DNA of 64,000 nucleotides from JAEZDR01 sp039811185 (GCA_039811185.1 JBDHYF010000004.1:112227-176226), one strand, 5' to 3'; shown: positions 34,963 through 43,018, counted from the first letter of the stretch. Notes: generated by a model not told the origin, from the letters alone. Translations and numbers: made by a program.

Positions 34963-35796
34963 ATGAAGCGTTTCTCCACATCCTTGCTCTTTGTTTGCTT
35001 TTTAATGGCACTTCAGGCAAAGGGCCAGTATTATTTCAATGACATTGTTGCTCCCCAGCAGGCGTCGTTGCAACACCGTGCACTAACAGAAAACGGCGTT
35101 AAGCAAATGACTGCAACGAGCTACGAAAGCAATAATATGGTTTCTGAAGGCTTTTTCCTGACCCAAAAAATTATGGAAGGAGGCAGCCGTATAGAAACGC
35201 TGTCGGGCAATAAAACAACGCGCAACTTCACCGTTAACCTATATCAAAACAATCGCATTTTAAAGAGCGAAGACAGCACTTCCAACATCCTTACCATTAC
35301 TACTTATCAGTACAACGACGATGGCCTTCCGGCGCTGATTACCATTTCGTCGGCCGACACTTTTATGAACAGCAGAAGTGAAGAGAAGCACTTGTGGTTG
35401 TACGATGCAGATAAGAAGCCGCTGAAGATGATTAAAGTGAAAGACGGCGCCGACACCACCTTTATTACGTTTATAAAAGACGAAGCAGGAAATATTGCCG
35501 CAGAAAAATGGCAGCGAAAAAAACGAATTGCTGAAACATACTACTATTATTATAATGCGGCAGGATTGTTAACCGACATTGTTCGTTTTAACCATAAAGC
35601 ACAACGCCTGCTCCCCGATTTCCTTTACGCTTACGACGAAGCCGGAAGGGTAAAGCGGATGACACAAATGCCCGCAAACTCAAGCGACTACCTCGTTTGG
35701 GAATATTCGTATCACAACAATGGATTAAAAGAATCGGAATCGATCTTTAATAAAAACGGTGCGCTCTTAGGCAGAATCGTTTTCTCTTACAAATGA
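34963..35796 (+). CDS. Secreted hypothetical protein with RHS-like YD repeats
   Basis: A 277-residue protein with a signal peptide (ending LQAKGQ). The body has repeating short beta units such as YQYNDDGLPALITI, WLYDADKKPLKMI, YYYNAAGLLTDIV, YAYDEAGRVKRM and YSYHNNGLKES, the YD-type repeat that forms beta-rich shells in RHS and toll-like secreted proteins. No toxin or core domain is attached, so it is probably a stand-alone exported repeat protein. A TAATTTTG box lies 4 nt before its ATG. Confidence 0.72.
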   Translation: MKRFSTSLLFVCFLMALQAKGQYYFNDIVAPQQASLQHRALTENGVKQMTATSYESNNMVSEGFFLTQKIMEGGSRIETLSGNKTTRNFTVNLYQNNRILKSEDSTSNILTITTYQYNDDGLPALITISSADTFMNSRSEEKHLWLYDADKKPLKMIKVKDGADTTFITFIKDEAGNIAAEKWQRKKRIAETYYYYYNAAGLLTDIVRFNHKAQRLLPDFLYAYDEAGRVKRMTQMPANSSDYLVWEYSYHNNGLKESESIFNKNGALLGRIVFSYK

Positions 35797-35903
35797 TAAT
35801 GATGTTACCGGCTTAAGCCTCTTGATGCAGCTTCAGTGGCGACGCTCCGTTCAACTTCTACCCAAAAATTTTACTGCGGTTTCATGCACCGGCCGTTTCT
35901 GAA

Positions 35904-35933
35904 AACAAAAAAGGCTATCGTTTAGATAACCTT
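35904..35933 (-). terminator. Terminator of the tRNA-Gly/tRNA-Leu unit
   Basis: On the minus strand AAGGTTATC pairs with GATAGCCTT (one G-U) around TAAAC, followed by T residues (35905-35912 region). It lies 5 bp downstream of tRNA-Leu. Confidence 0.8.
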
Positions 35934-35938
35934 AGGTG

Positions 35939-36024
35939 TGCCCCAGGCGGGACTTGAACCCGCACGGCCATTGCTGGCCACAGGATTTTAAGTCCTGCGT
36001 GTCTACCAATTCCACCACCAGGGC
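35939..36024 (-). tRNA. tRNA-Leu (anticodon TAA)
   Basis: An 86-nt class II tRNA: acceptor GCCCTGG with CTGGGGC, D-arm sequence GGTGGAATTGGTAGACACGC, anticodon loop CTTAAAA in a GCAGGA-type stem, and a long variable arm (TGGCCAGCAATGGCC-type). The T arm contains GGTTCAAGTCC. CCA is not encoded. Confidence 0.96.
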
Positions 36025-36043
36025 AGTTCAAGGACGAACCTTG

Positions 36044-36076
36044 AAAAAAAATCCCGCCATTAACAAGCGGGATTTT
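36044..36076 (-). terminator. Terminator between tRNA-Gly and tRNA-Leu
   Basis: AAAATCCCGC (36048-36057) pairs with GCGGGATTTT (36067-36076), and on the minus strand is followed by a T run. It suggests that most transcripts end after tRNA-Gly, or that this hairpin acts in processing. Confidence 0.75.
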
Positions 36077-36079
36077 CTG

Positions 36080-36152
36080 AGCGGAAGACCGGGCTCGAAC
36101 CGGCCACCCCAACCTTGGCAAGGTTGTGCTCTACCAAATGAGCTACTTCCGC
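36080..36152 (-). tRNA. tRNA-Gly (anticodon GCC)
   Basis: A 73-nt cloverleaf: acceptor GCGGAAG with CTTCCGC, D arm AGCTCATTTGGTAGAGC, anticodon stem CAACC/GGTTG with loop TTGCCAA, T arm GGTTCGAGCCC. Discriminator T; CCA not encoded. Confidence 0.97.
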
Positions 36153-36193
36153 AATATTGTTTTAAGAACTCTTCCCTTTTTTAATTGGGAGTG

Positions 36194-36224
36194 CAAAAAT
36201 AACAATCGAGTTTGAACTACAAAA
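36194..36224 (-). promoter_or_regulatory. Promoter of the tRNA-Gly/tRNA-Leu unit
   Basis: Minus-strand TTTTG (36224-36220), 18-nt spacer, TATTTTTG (36201-36194). The box and the following leader nearly match the tRNA-Lys unit. Confidence 0.78.
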
Positions 36225-36239
36225 TTTTTTGCTACTTTT

Positions 36240-36443
36240 TTATTTGTATTTCGGCGTGAGTTTGGTATTGTCCGGAACTTCAACCTCGGGTTTGCCTTTG
36301 TAGCTGTGCCTAGAAAGATTGTAGCAACTTCCCATAATAAAAGCAATGATGCAAAACAAAGAAAGATAGAATACAAAACGTGATGAATGAACCCAATCGT
36401 ATAAAAAATCTTTCTCTTTCGGATTATCAAATTCCTGTGCCAT
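36240..36443 (-). CDS. Small single-pass membrane protein
   Basis: A 67-residue protein with a charged N terminus (AQEFDNPKEKDFLYDWVHSS), one hydrophobic segment (VFYLSLFCIIAFIMGSCY) and a basic C-terminal tail. Family not recognised. The start at 36443 is used because the longer frame only adds eight residues in A/T-rich DNA. Overlapping frames in this interval look less protein-like. Confidence 0.6.
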   Translation of the reverse strand: MAQEFDNPKEKDFLYDWVHSSRFVFYLSLFCIIAFIMGSCYNLSRHSYKGKPEVEVPDNTKLTPKYK

Positions 36444-36493
36444 AGAAATCTTAATTGTAATGCGCAAAAATAAGTGGTTGCGTTAAATATTCC

Positions 36494-37507
36494 TCATTTG
36501 CGGCGAACAATATCGCTGAAAGTTTTTTTACCTTTTAAATAGTAATCGATCGGCAAAATGGTATGCACAACGCCTTCTAAATCGTTAAGCTTTTTTCGAC
36601 GCGGAGTCGAAGCCCCTTTGTATAAAAAAAAGCCTTCGTACAAAGCACGGGCAACGGCTTTTGCCTCCCTCCATTTAAACAAAAGCAGCCTTTTAAAGAG
36701 AAAACTAATGTCGAACACAAGCCGTGCAGACAATACTTTAAAGCGGTCGTGTGGATGCAGGTTCTTCCGCAGCATTCGGATGCTGTTTCTAAAATTTAAG
36801 TACAACTTCTGAGCTCCGGCCGGAAGCGTTCCGCCACCCACATGGTACACCACCGATTGCGGACAACAAAAAACCCGATATCCCGCAATCTGCATTCGCC
36901 AGCATAAATCAATCTCTTCCTGATGTGCAAAAAAATCACCATCGAAACCACCCACTTCATGAAACACACTGCTCCTGACAAAAAGCGCTGCTCCGGTAGC
37001 CCAAAATATGGGCACCGTGTTGTTGTATTGACCGATGTCTTCTTCCATCACATCAAGCACCCGGCCTCTCGCAAAAGGATATCCGAAACGGTCGATAAAA
37101 CCGCCCGCAGCTCCGGCGTATTCAAAATGCGATGGACGATGAAAGGAAAGAACTTTCGGCTGACAGGCAGCGATTTTGAAATCGGATTCCATCAATTCAA
37201 CCACCGGCCGAATCCAATCTTCGCTTACTTCCACATCCGAATTCAGCAACACGAAGTAGTCGGCTGTAACCTGCGCCAGCGCCGCATTATAGCCACCTGC
37301 ATAACCCCAATTTTTCTGTAACCGTAAAACTTTAACCGAAGGAAACTGAGCTGTTACAACTTCAACAGAATCGTCCGAAGAAGCATTATCGGCCAACACC
37401 ACCTCCAGATTTTCATACTGAGTCGACAGCACGGAAGGCAGGAACCTCCGAAGCATTCCACTTCCGTTATAATTTAAAATAACAACCGCAACCTTTGGCG
37501 AACTCAA
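36494..37507 (-). CDS. Glycosyltransferase family 2 protein
   Basis: A 337-residue GT-A enzyme: VAVVILNYNGSGMLRRFLPSVL, then VLADNASSDDSVEVV, the DxD-like LLNSDVEVSEDW, and the acceptor region ATGAALFVRSSVFHEVGGFDGDFFAHQEEIDLCWRMQIAG, which is the signature of rhamnosyltransferase-like GT2 proteins. A C-terminal region with basic residues may bind the membrane. Likely polysaccharide assembly. Downstream of icd in the same direction but separated by a terminator. Confidence 0.9.
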   Translation of the reverse strand: MSSPKVAVVILNYNGSGMLRRFLPSVLSTQYENLEVVLADNASSDDSVEVVTAQFPSVKVLRLQKNWGYAGGYNAALAQVTADYFVLLNSDVEVSEDWIRPVVELMESDFKIAACQPKVLSFHRPSHFEYAGAAGGFIDRFGYPFARGRVLDVMEEDIGQYNNTVPIFWATGAALFVRSSVFHEVGGFDGDFFAHQEEIDLCWRMQIAGYRVFCCPQSVVYHVGGGTLPAGAQKLYLNFRNSIRMLRKNLHPHDRFKVLSARLVFDISFLFKRLLLFKWREAKAVARALYEGFFLYKGASTPRRKKLNDLEGVVHTILPIDYYLKGKKTFSDIVRRK

Positions 37508-37528
37508 ATCTTTTAAAATAAATGTAGT

Positions 37529-37557
37529 AAAAAAAATCCCCGTGTTTTCAACGGGGA
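37529..37557 (-). terminator. Terminator of icd
   Basis: TCCCCGT (37537-37543) pairs with ACGGGGA (37551-37557); on the minus strand it ends in a T run. It lies 8 bp past the icd stop. Confidence 0.88.
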
Positions 37558-37564
37558 GCGATCA

Positions 37565-38797
37565 TTAAGATTTATTCAGTTTCTTCTTCAGGTTTTGATC
37601 AAGTGCATCCAAAAACTCTTCGGTATACACATAATCGGTTCCGTGCGAAACCTTTGGCTTTATGGCGATGGCTAGATCTTTCGTCATAATACCGCTTTCA
37701 ACCGTTTCTATGCAAACGGCTTCAAGGGCGTGACAGAAGTCGATCAGCGGCTGATTATTATCCAGCTTACCCCTGAACTCAAGCCCCCTCGTCCATGCAA
37801 AAATAGAAGCTATCGGATTAGTGGAAGTGGGATTCCCTTTCTGATGTTCCCGATAATGACGCGTAACCGTGCCATGTGCAGCTTCTGCCTCCATAGTTTT
37901 GCCATCGGGCGTAATTAAAGTGGAAGTCATCAACCCCAACGAACCGAAGCCTTGTGCAACTGTATCGCTTTGTACATCGCCATCGTAATTCTTACAAGCC
38001 CAAACAAAGTTGCCGTTCCATTTCAGCGCACTTGCCACCATGTCATCAATCAATCTGTGTTCGTAAGTAATTCCCGCTTTATCAAAATCAACTTTAAATT
38101 CATTTTGATAAACTTCTTCAAAAATGTCTTTAAACCGGCCGTCGTATTTTTTAAGAATGGTATTTTTTGTAGAAAGGTAAAGCGGCCAGTTTTTGCTCAG
38201 CGCCTGGTTAAAGCATGCACGGGCAAACCCTCTGATGCTTTCGTCCGTATTATACATGGCAAGTGCAATTCCATCGCCTTTAAAATTGTACACCTCGTAT
38301 TCCTGTACAGTGCCGTCTTCGCCTTCGAACTTGATGGATAATTTTCCTTTGCCCTTTGTTACGAAGTCGGTTGCACGATATTGATCGCCAAAGGCATGAC
38401 GGCCGATACAGATAGGCGCTGTCCAGTTGGGCACCAGGCGGGGTACATTGTTGATAACGATAGGCTCCCGAAAAACCGTTCCGTCCAAAATATTTCTGAT
38501 CGTTCCGTTCGGGCTCTTCCACATTTGTTTTAGATTAAACTCCTTTACGCGTGCTTCGTCGGGCGTAATGGTTGCGCATTTAATGCCTACTCCAAACTCC
38601 TTAATGGCGTTTGCGGCGTCAACCGTAACCTGATCGTCGGTGGCATCGCGATGCTCTATTCCAAGATCGTAGTATTTAAGGTCAACATCTATATAGGGAA
38701 GTATCAGTTTATCTTTAATAAATTTCCAGATTATCCGTGTCATTTCATCGCCGTCCAGTTCAACAACCGGATTGGCAACTTTAATTTTTTCAGCCAT
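37565..38797 (-). CDS. icd: NADP-dependent isocitrate dehydrogenase (homodimeric type)
   Basis: A 410-residue enzyme of the type found in eukaryotes and some bacteria: ANPVVELDGDEMTRIIWKFIKDKLILPY, ATITPDEARVKEFNLKQMWKSPNGTIRNILDGTVFREPI, RHAFGDQYRATDF, LIDDMVASALKWNGNFVWACKNYDGDVQSD and the coenzyme region EAAHGTVTRHYREHQKGNPTSTNPIASIFAWTRGL with the NADP-specific arginine/histidine. It oxidises isocitrate to 2-oxoglutarate in the TCA cycle. The longer frame from 38869 includes promoter sequence and is rejected. Confidence 0.96.
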   Translation of the reverse strand: MAEKIKVANPVVELDGDEMTRIIWKFIKDKLILPYIDVDLKYYDLGIEHRDATDDQVTVDAANAIKEFGVGIKCATITPDEARVKEFNLKQMWKSPNGTIRNILDGTVFREPIVINNVPRLVPNWTAPICIGRHAFGDQYRATDFVTKGKGKLSIKFEGEDGTVQEYEVYNFKGDGIALAMYNTDESIRGFARACFNQALSKNWPLYLSTKNTILKKYDGRFKDIFEEVYQNEFKVDFDKAGITYEHRLIDDMVASALKWNGNFVWACKNYDGDVQSDTVAQGFGSLGLMTSTLITPDGKTMEAEAAHGTVTRHYREHQKGNPTSTNPIASIFAWTRGLEFRGKLDNNQPLIDFCHALEAVCIETVESGIMTKDLAIAIKPKVSHGTDYVYTEEFLDALDQNLKKKLNKS

Positions 38798-38819
38798 AGT
38801 TATGTTTTTAAAATGCGGA

Positions 38820-38827
38820 CAAAAATA
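38820..38827 (-). promoter_or_regulatory. -7 box of icd (TATTTTTG)
   Basis: Minus-strand TATTTTTG ends 22 nt before the icd start at 38797. No -33 TTG at a proper distance. Confidence 0.45.
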
Positions 38828-38852
38828 AACGTTTAAACAATTAAAAAAGGGC

Positions 38853-38880
38853 AAAAGAAAAGTCCGCACGAGCGGACCTT
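38853..38880 (-). terminator. Terminator of the alpha-oxoamine synthase gene
   Basis: GTCCGC-TCGT-GCGGAC hairpin on the minus strand (38862-38877) followed by TTTTCTTTT. Confidence 0.85.
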
Positions 38881-38898
38881 CCTGTAAATACGATGTTA

Positions 38899-40161
38899 TT
38901 AAACCGCGGCTTCAGCCATGTCGGGAATGGCTTCGGCTTTATAGGCTCCGGCGTCGAGCTTTTCCTTCGTTTTGGTGAAGGCTTCAAGCGTAATGCGAAT
39001 ATCTTCGTCGGTATGGGTTGCGGTAGGAATTAAGCGGTAAATGATATGTCCCTTCGGAATTACCGGATACACTACGATGGAGCAAAAAATGCCGTAATTC
39101 TCTCGCAAATCGGCTACCATCATGGTGGCTTCTTCCACACCGCCTTTCATGTAAACGGGCGTAACCACACTATCCGTTTTGCCGATATCGAATCCTTTTT
39201 CTTTTAAACCTTTTTGCAGCTTCAGTGCGTTTTCCCAAAGCTTATCTTTCAGCGACGGCTGTGTTTTCAGGAGCTCGAGCCGCTTTAGGTTTCCGATTGT
39301 AATCGGCATGGGCAGCGACTTTGCGAAGATTTGGCTGCGAATGTTATAGCGTATATAATCTATAATAACCTTATCGCCGGCAAGAAACGCTCCGATGGAT
39401 GCCATGCTTTTAGCGAAGGTTGAAAAGTACAAATCGATTTCGTCCTGACATCCCTGCTCCTCTCCGGCTCCCGCTCCGGTTTTACCCAGAGTGCCAAAGC
39501 CGTGGGCATCGTCAACCAAAAGGCGGAACTGGAATTTCTTTTTCAGACTGCATACTTCTTTCAATTTTCCCTGATCGCCGGCCATTCCAAAAACACCTTC
39601 TGTAATCACAAGTATTCCACCCGCATTTTGCTTTTCGATGAGTGCTGTTGCTCGCTCAAGTTGTTTTTCACAATCTTCTATGTCGTTGTGTTTGTAAACG
39701 AAGCGCCGTCCGGGATGAAGGCGAAGACCATCAATGATGCACGCATGGCATTCCGCATCATACACAACAATGTCGTGCCGTCCGCACAAAACATCGATAG
39801 CGCTCATTATACCCTGATAGCCGTAGTTGAGCAGAAGGGCATCTTCTTTATTTTCGAAGGCCGCCAGTTCTGCTTCGAGCTGTTCATGGTACACACTGTT
39901 TCCACTCATCATACGTGCGCCCATCGGATAGGCCATTCCAAATTCTTTCGCGGCTTCGGCATCCACTCTTCTGATTTCCGGATGGTTCGCCAAGCCCAGA
40001 TAATTGTTCAAACTCCACACGATTACTTCTTTTCCGCGAAACATCATCCGGCTGCCAATCTCGCCCTCGAGCTTCGGAAACGTAAAATACCCATGACTTC
40101 TTTCTCTGTGCTGACCAATAGGCCCGTAGTTGTGTGTGAGCCTTTCAAAAATATCTGCCAT
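38899..40161 (-). CDS. PLP-dependent alpha-oxoamine synthase family enzyme (serine palmitoyltransferase/KBL-like)
   Basis: A 420-residue fold-type I PLP enzyme: VWSLNNYLGLANHPEIRRVDAEAAKEFG, YPMGARMMSGNSVYHEQLEAELA, then LLNYGYQGIMSAIDVLCGRHD, DAECHACIIDGLR, KHND, and LLVDDAHGFGTLGKTGAG. The PLP lysine is in STFAKSMASIGAF. KHND, SMASIGAF and the IRYNIRSQIF segment resemble Bacteroidota serine palmitoyltransferases; the closest alternatives are 2-amino-3-ketobutyrate CoA ligase and a cysteate acyltransferase for sulfonolipids. The N-terminal amphipathic start and the SPT-like features make a membrane-lipid role plausible (inference). Monocistronic. Confidence 0.8.
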   Translation of the reverse strand: MADIFERLTHNYGPIGQHRERSHGYFTFPKLEGEIGSRMMFRGKEVIVWSLNNYLGLANHPEIRRVDAEAAKEFGMAYPMGARMMSGNSVYHEQLEAELAAFENKEDALLLNYGYQGIMSAIDVLCGRHDIVVYDAECHACIIDGLRLHPGRRFVYKHNDIEDCEKQLERATALIEKQNAGGILVITEGVFGMAGDQGKLKEVCSLKKKFQFRLLVDDAHGFGTLGKTGAGAGEEQGCQDEIDLYFSTFAKSMASIGAFLAGDKVIIDYIRYNIRSQIFAKSLPMPITIGNLKRLELLKTQPSLKDKLWENALKLQKGLKEKGFDIGKTDSVVTPVYMKGGVEEATMMVADLRENYGIFCSIVVYPVIPKGHIIYRLIPTATHTDEDIRITLEAFTKTKEKLDAGAYKAEAIPDMAEAAV

Positions 40162-40202
40162 TAAATTAAGGTTTAAATGAATAAGCGCAATGCTTAAAGC
40201 CG

Positions 40203-40210
40203 CAAAGGTA
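40203..40210 (-). promoter_or_regulatory. -7 box of the alpha-oxoamine synthase gene (TACCTTTG)
   Basis: Minus-strand TACCTTTG fits TAnnTTTG, 41 nt upstream of the start at 40161. No -33 TTG. Confidence 0.45.
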
Positions 40211-40281
40211 ATATAAAAGCGGTTTTTGCGCGTTAAAGTGCTGGCAGCGAGGTGGGCGCAAGCCTTCTTGCGAATGCAGAC

Positions 40282-40533
40282 TTAATCTAATACCAACTTG
40301 GTAAACTCGGCACCGTTATAAATTTTTACGAGTTTCATATCCCTAACTTCCTTCCACTTTTTAAGGTCTTTCGGGCTTACAATTCGCCAAAAGTTTTTCA
40401 CCTTCAAATCCTTGAATTCCGGACTATCGATAAATACGCCCACAACGTTATTGCGATTTTTAAAACTTATTCTAATTGGATTTTTTGAAAGATGTTCGGG
40501 TACAATAAAACTCTCAATTTGTTCCGGAGTCAT
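40282..40533 (-). CDS. Conserved hypothetical protein
   Basis: An 83-residue soluble protein with ISFKNRNNVVGVFIDSPEFKDLKVKNFWRIVSP in the middle and IYNGAEFTKL at the end. It resembles a small uncharacterised protein common in chitinophaga-like genomes (from memory). The beta-strand-rich pattern suggests an SH3-like or small beta-barrel fold. It is isolated by gaps on both sides. Confidence 0.7.
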   Translation of the reverse strand: MTPEQIESFIVPEHLSKNPIRISFKNRNNVVGVFIDSPEFKDLKVKNFWRIVSPKDLKKWKEVRDMKLVKIYNGAEFTKLVLD

Positions 40534-40745
40534 TACAATAATTTTAAGCGGTGAAGATAAGTGTTTAAGTATATCGGGTTGTTAAAATTGAAGAGAATCG
40601 AAATTTGCAGCAAAAATATTTTTTCATCGCGCTTTATGTGATTAAGATTGTGTCTACGGTGCAATCCTTCGGCTTAATAAACCTCACCCCACGGAATCTA
40701 TAACAAGTCCTAAAATTCAGCAAGCATCGCTGCAAAGTGTTGGTA

Positions 40746-40760
40746 TGGCACGTTTATAGC
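40746..40760 (+). promoter_or_regulatory. Sigma-54-like promoter (TGGCAC-N5-TAGC)
   Basis: TGGCAC at 40746-40751 and TAGC at 40757-40760 are separated by 5 nt, the exact -24/-12 geometry of sigma-54 promoters (consensus TGGCAC-N5-TTGC), with one mismatch. The predicted start site lies about 20 nt before the ATG at 40794. Confidence 0.55.
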
Positions 40761-40793
40761 GATTTACACATCGAACTTTTAAAACTTAAGATT

Positions 40794-41003
40794 ATGGCAA
40801 TGAAAGATGAAAACAGAGGATTAAATCCGATGGATGAGGGAAGAAACAGTGATGTAAGCCGCGAGCAGAACACAGGCCTCGGAGGCCGTGAGAGCGGAAA
40901 CCAATCAGAAAAAAGAGAAGGTAGCAATCAGCAGTCAGGACGCACAGGCGAAAGCGGACATCAGCGCAGCGAGCAGTCCGGAGACAGAAACAGTGGTTTA
41001 TAG
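40794..41003 (+). CDS. Low-complexity hydrophilic protein, probably stress-related
   Basis: A 69-residue protein made almost entirely of Gly, Ser, Arg, Glu, Gln, Asn and Asp, with repeated GxESGNQ-, GRTGESG- and SEQSGDR-like units. It is likely disordered, reminiscent of KGG-repeat and hydrophilin stress proteins. A longer frame from 40737 includes the sigma-54-like element and is rejected. The composition and the promoter suggest induction under a stress or stationary condition (inference). A terminator follows. Confidence 0.62.
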   Translation: MAMKDENRGLNPMDEGRNSDVSREQNTGLGGRESGNQSEKREGSNQQSGRTGESGHQRSEQSGDRNSGL

Positions 41004-41023
41004 CGAGGGTTTTAAACCGCGCG

Positions 41024-41058
41024 AGGGTTTAGGGTTATTGAATCCTAAACCCTTTTTT
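41024..41058 (+). terminator. Terminator of the low-complexity protein gene
   Basis: AGGGTTTAGG (41024-41033) pairs with CCTAAACCCT (41044-41053), followed by six T residues. Its loop and T tract carry the -33 and -7 elements of the next gene. Confidence 0.88.
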
Positions 41059-41065
41059 ATATTTG
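41038..41065 (+). promoter_or_regulatory. Promoter of the HAD gene, embedded in the upstream terminator
   Basis: TTG (41038-41040), 17-nt spacer, TATATTTG (41058-41065): a full -33/-7 match. The -33 lies in the terminator loop and the -7 box begins at the last T of its T tract. The ATG follows 7 nt later. Confidence 0.72.
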
Positions 41066-41072
41066 CCGGTTT

Positions 41073-41735
41073 ATGGAATTAAATACCGTGATTTTTGATA
41101 TGGATGGCTTACTCATCGACAGTGAGCCGTTATGGGAGGAAGCAACCGAAGAAGTTTTTAAACAGTACAACGTAACCTTATCACATCAACAATATTTGTC
41201 GTCAACCGGTTTACGCACAAAGGAGTTTGTGCAATGGTGGTTCCGCCACTTTCAAATTGCCGATGAACATTTGGCGAAAGCAGAGGCCGATGTAATTGCA
41301 TCAGTGCTGGAAAAAGTAAAACTGAAAGGCTTAAAGATGCCGGGGGTAGATCATATTTTTAAATTGTTTTTTGAATACGGCTTTAAAATGGGCGTCGCTT
41401 CTTCTTCGCCGATGAACCTTATTGATCTGGTTGTTGATAAGCTAGAAATAAAACCCTACTTAAGCGCTATTGTTTCGGCAGAAAGCCTTGAATACGGAAA
41501 ACCTCATCCGCAAGTGTATCTCAACTGCGCTGATGCGTTAGGGGCAGATCCTGCAAATTGTGTTTGTTTTGAAGACTCTTTTAATGGAATGATTGCCGCA
41601 AAAGCAGCCCGAATGAAGTGTGTGATTGTGCCGGCACCTGCGCAGCAAAAGCAAGAGCGATGGGCAGCAGCAGACCTGAAGCTGAGCTCGCTCCAAAACT
41701 TCGGCGACCTGCACCTTCAAATGTTGCAAGGTTAA
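41073..41735 (+). CDS. HAD-superfamily sugar-phosphate phosphatase (HxpB-like)
   Basis: A 220-residue HAD subfamily IA phosphatase: nucleophile motif VIFDMDGLLIDSEPLWEEA (Asp9, Asp11), motif II MGVASSSP, motif III lysine in YGKPHPQVY, and motif IV CVCFEDSFNGMIAAKAARM. The 2-deoxyglucose-6-phosphatase/hexitol phosphatase group fits best, so small phosphorylated sugars are likely substrates. The 3' end overlaps the convergent glgC by 4 bp. Confidence 0.88.
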   Translation: MELNTVIFDMDGLLIDSEPLWEEATEEVFKQYNVTLSHQQYLSSTGLRTKEFVQWWFRHFQIADEHLAKAEADVIASVLEKVKLKGLKMPGVDHIFKLFFEYGFKMGVASSSPMNLIDLVVDKLEIKPYLSAIVSAESLEYGKPHPQVYLNCADALGADPANCVCFEDSFNGMIAAKAARMKCVIVPAPAQQKQERWAAADLKLSSLQNFGDLHLQMLQG

Positions 41736-43012
41736 ATCACAAACCCGTCAGGAATTACAGCGCCCTTCTTCACTACAACAATTCCATCTTTCACTGTGTA
41801 CAAATTGTGATCGGTTTCTTCGAGATGGCTGCCGCCGTTGATGCGCACATCGTTACCAATACGGCAGTTCTTGTCGATAATGGCTTGCCGGATATAGCAT
41901 CGCTCGCCGATGCCGATTTTAGGAATGCCGCGCTGGAAGTTATCGTCCATCTGTTCAATGGTTTCGAAAAAATCGTTTCCCATAATGTAAGTGCTTACAA
42001 TGGTGGTGCCGTGTCCTATACGGCTGCGGATGCCCACCACGCTGTTCTCGATGCGGCTTGCATTAATGATAGAACCTTCAGCAATAATCGTTTTTTCCAA
42101 AGTGGTACCACTGATTTTTGCCGGCGGCAACATGCGTGCCCGGCTGAAAATAATGTTTGTATTATCGAAAAGATTAAACGGTGGAAGGTCGCGGGTGAGC
42201 TCCAGATTGGCTGTAAAAAAGGAATAGATATTTCCGATATCTTCCCAATAACCATCATACTGGTAACTTACAATTTTGTTTTTCCCGATCGATTTTGGGA
42301 TAATTTCTTTCCCGAAATCCGTATCGCCCGGCAGTTCTTCCAGCAAAATATCCTGAAGCGTTTTCCGGTTAAAAATATAGATGCCCATTGAGGCCTGATA
42401 CACCTTGCCAAGGCTTTTCATTTCTTCGCCTGTATCGCTGATCCAATCGGGCAGCAATTCCTTTTTCGGCTTTTCAATAAACGATGTGATAAATTTCTGC
42501 TCATCAATTTTTAAAATTCCAAAACTGGAAGCATCGCGCTCCGAAACAGGAATCGTAGCAATAGTAATTTCAGCACCACTGTTTTGGTGTCCGGCTATCA
42601 TCTCATTAAAATCGATCTGATACAACTGGTCGCCGCTTAATATCAGCACATAGTCGAAGTCGAAAGTGTAGATATGTTTCAACGACTGCCGAACGGCATC
42701 GGCTGTTCCCTGATACCAACTGGAACTTTCCGGCGTTTGTTCAGCAGCAAGTATGTCCACGAAACTGGTGCTGAAGGCATTGAAGTGATACGTGTTTTTG
42801 ATGTGCTTGTTTAACGAAGCCGAGTTAAACTGTGTAAGCACAAACATACGATTGATATTACTGTTAATGCAGTTGCTGATCGGGATATCTACAAGGCGGT
42901 ATTTTCCTGCAATAGGAACCGCAGGCTTACTGCGACTTAATGTTAACGGAAACAACCGCGTGCCTGCACCACCACCAAGAATTACGGCCATTACGGATTT
43001 TGAGTGAATCAT
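41732..43012 (-). CDS. glgC: Glucose-1-phosphate adenylyltransferase GlgC
   Basis: A 426-residue nucleotidyltransferase: VILGGGAGTRLFPLTLSRSKPAVPIAGKYRLVDIPISNCINS is the N-terminal ADP-glucose pyrophosphorylase signature; LSGDQLYQIDF, SFIEKPKK and ASMGIYIFNRKTL follow, and the C-terminal part has left-handed beta-helix hexapeptide repeats (SVVGIRSRIGHGTTIVSTYIMGNDF). It makes ADP-glucose for glycogen synthesis. It lies 6 bp downstream of glgA. Confidence 0.96.
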   Translation of the reverse strand: MIHSKSVMAVILGGGAGTRLFPLTLSRSKPAVPIAGKYRLVDIPISNCINSNINRMFVLTQFNSASLNKHIKNTYHFNAFSTSFVDILAAEQTPESSSWYQGTADAVRQSLKHIYTFDFDYVLILSGDQLYQIDFNEMIAGHQNSGAEITIATIPVSERDASSFGILKIDEQKFITSFIEKPKKELLPDWISDTGEEMKSLGKVYQASMGIYIFNRKTLQDILLEELPGDTDFGKEIIPKSIGKNKIVSYQYDGYWEDIGNIYSFFTANLELTRDLPPFNLFDNTNIIFSRARMLPPAKISGTTLEKTIIAEGSIINASRIENSVVGIRSRIGHGTTIVSTYIMGNDFFETIEQMDDNFQRGIPKIGIGERCYIRQAIIDKNCRIGNDVRINGGSHLEETDHNLYTVKDGIVVVKKGAVIPDGFVI

Positions 43013-43018
43013 AGTTTA

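Noticed and set aside
36143..36430. 95-residue minus-strand frame overlapping the small membrane protein
   Set aside because: It runs across the tRNA-Gly promoter and leader, and its composition is less protein-like than the alternative frame.
38798..38869. Longer start for isocitrate dehydrogenase
   Set aside because: The added residues cross the TATTTTTG box at 38820-38827 and are not part of the family N terminus.
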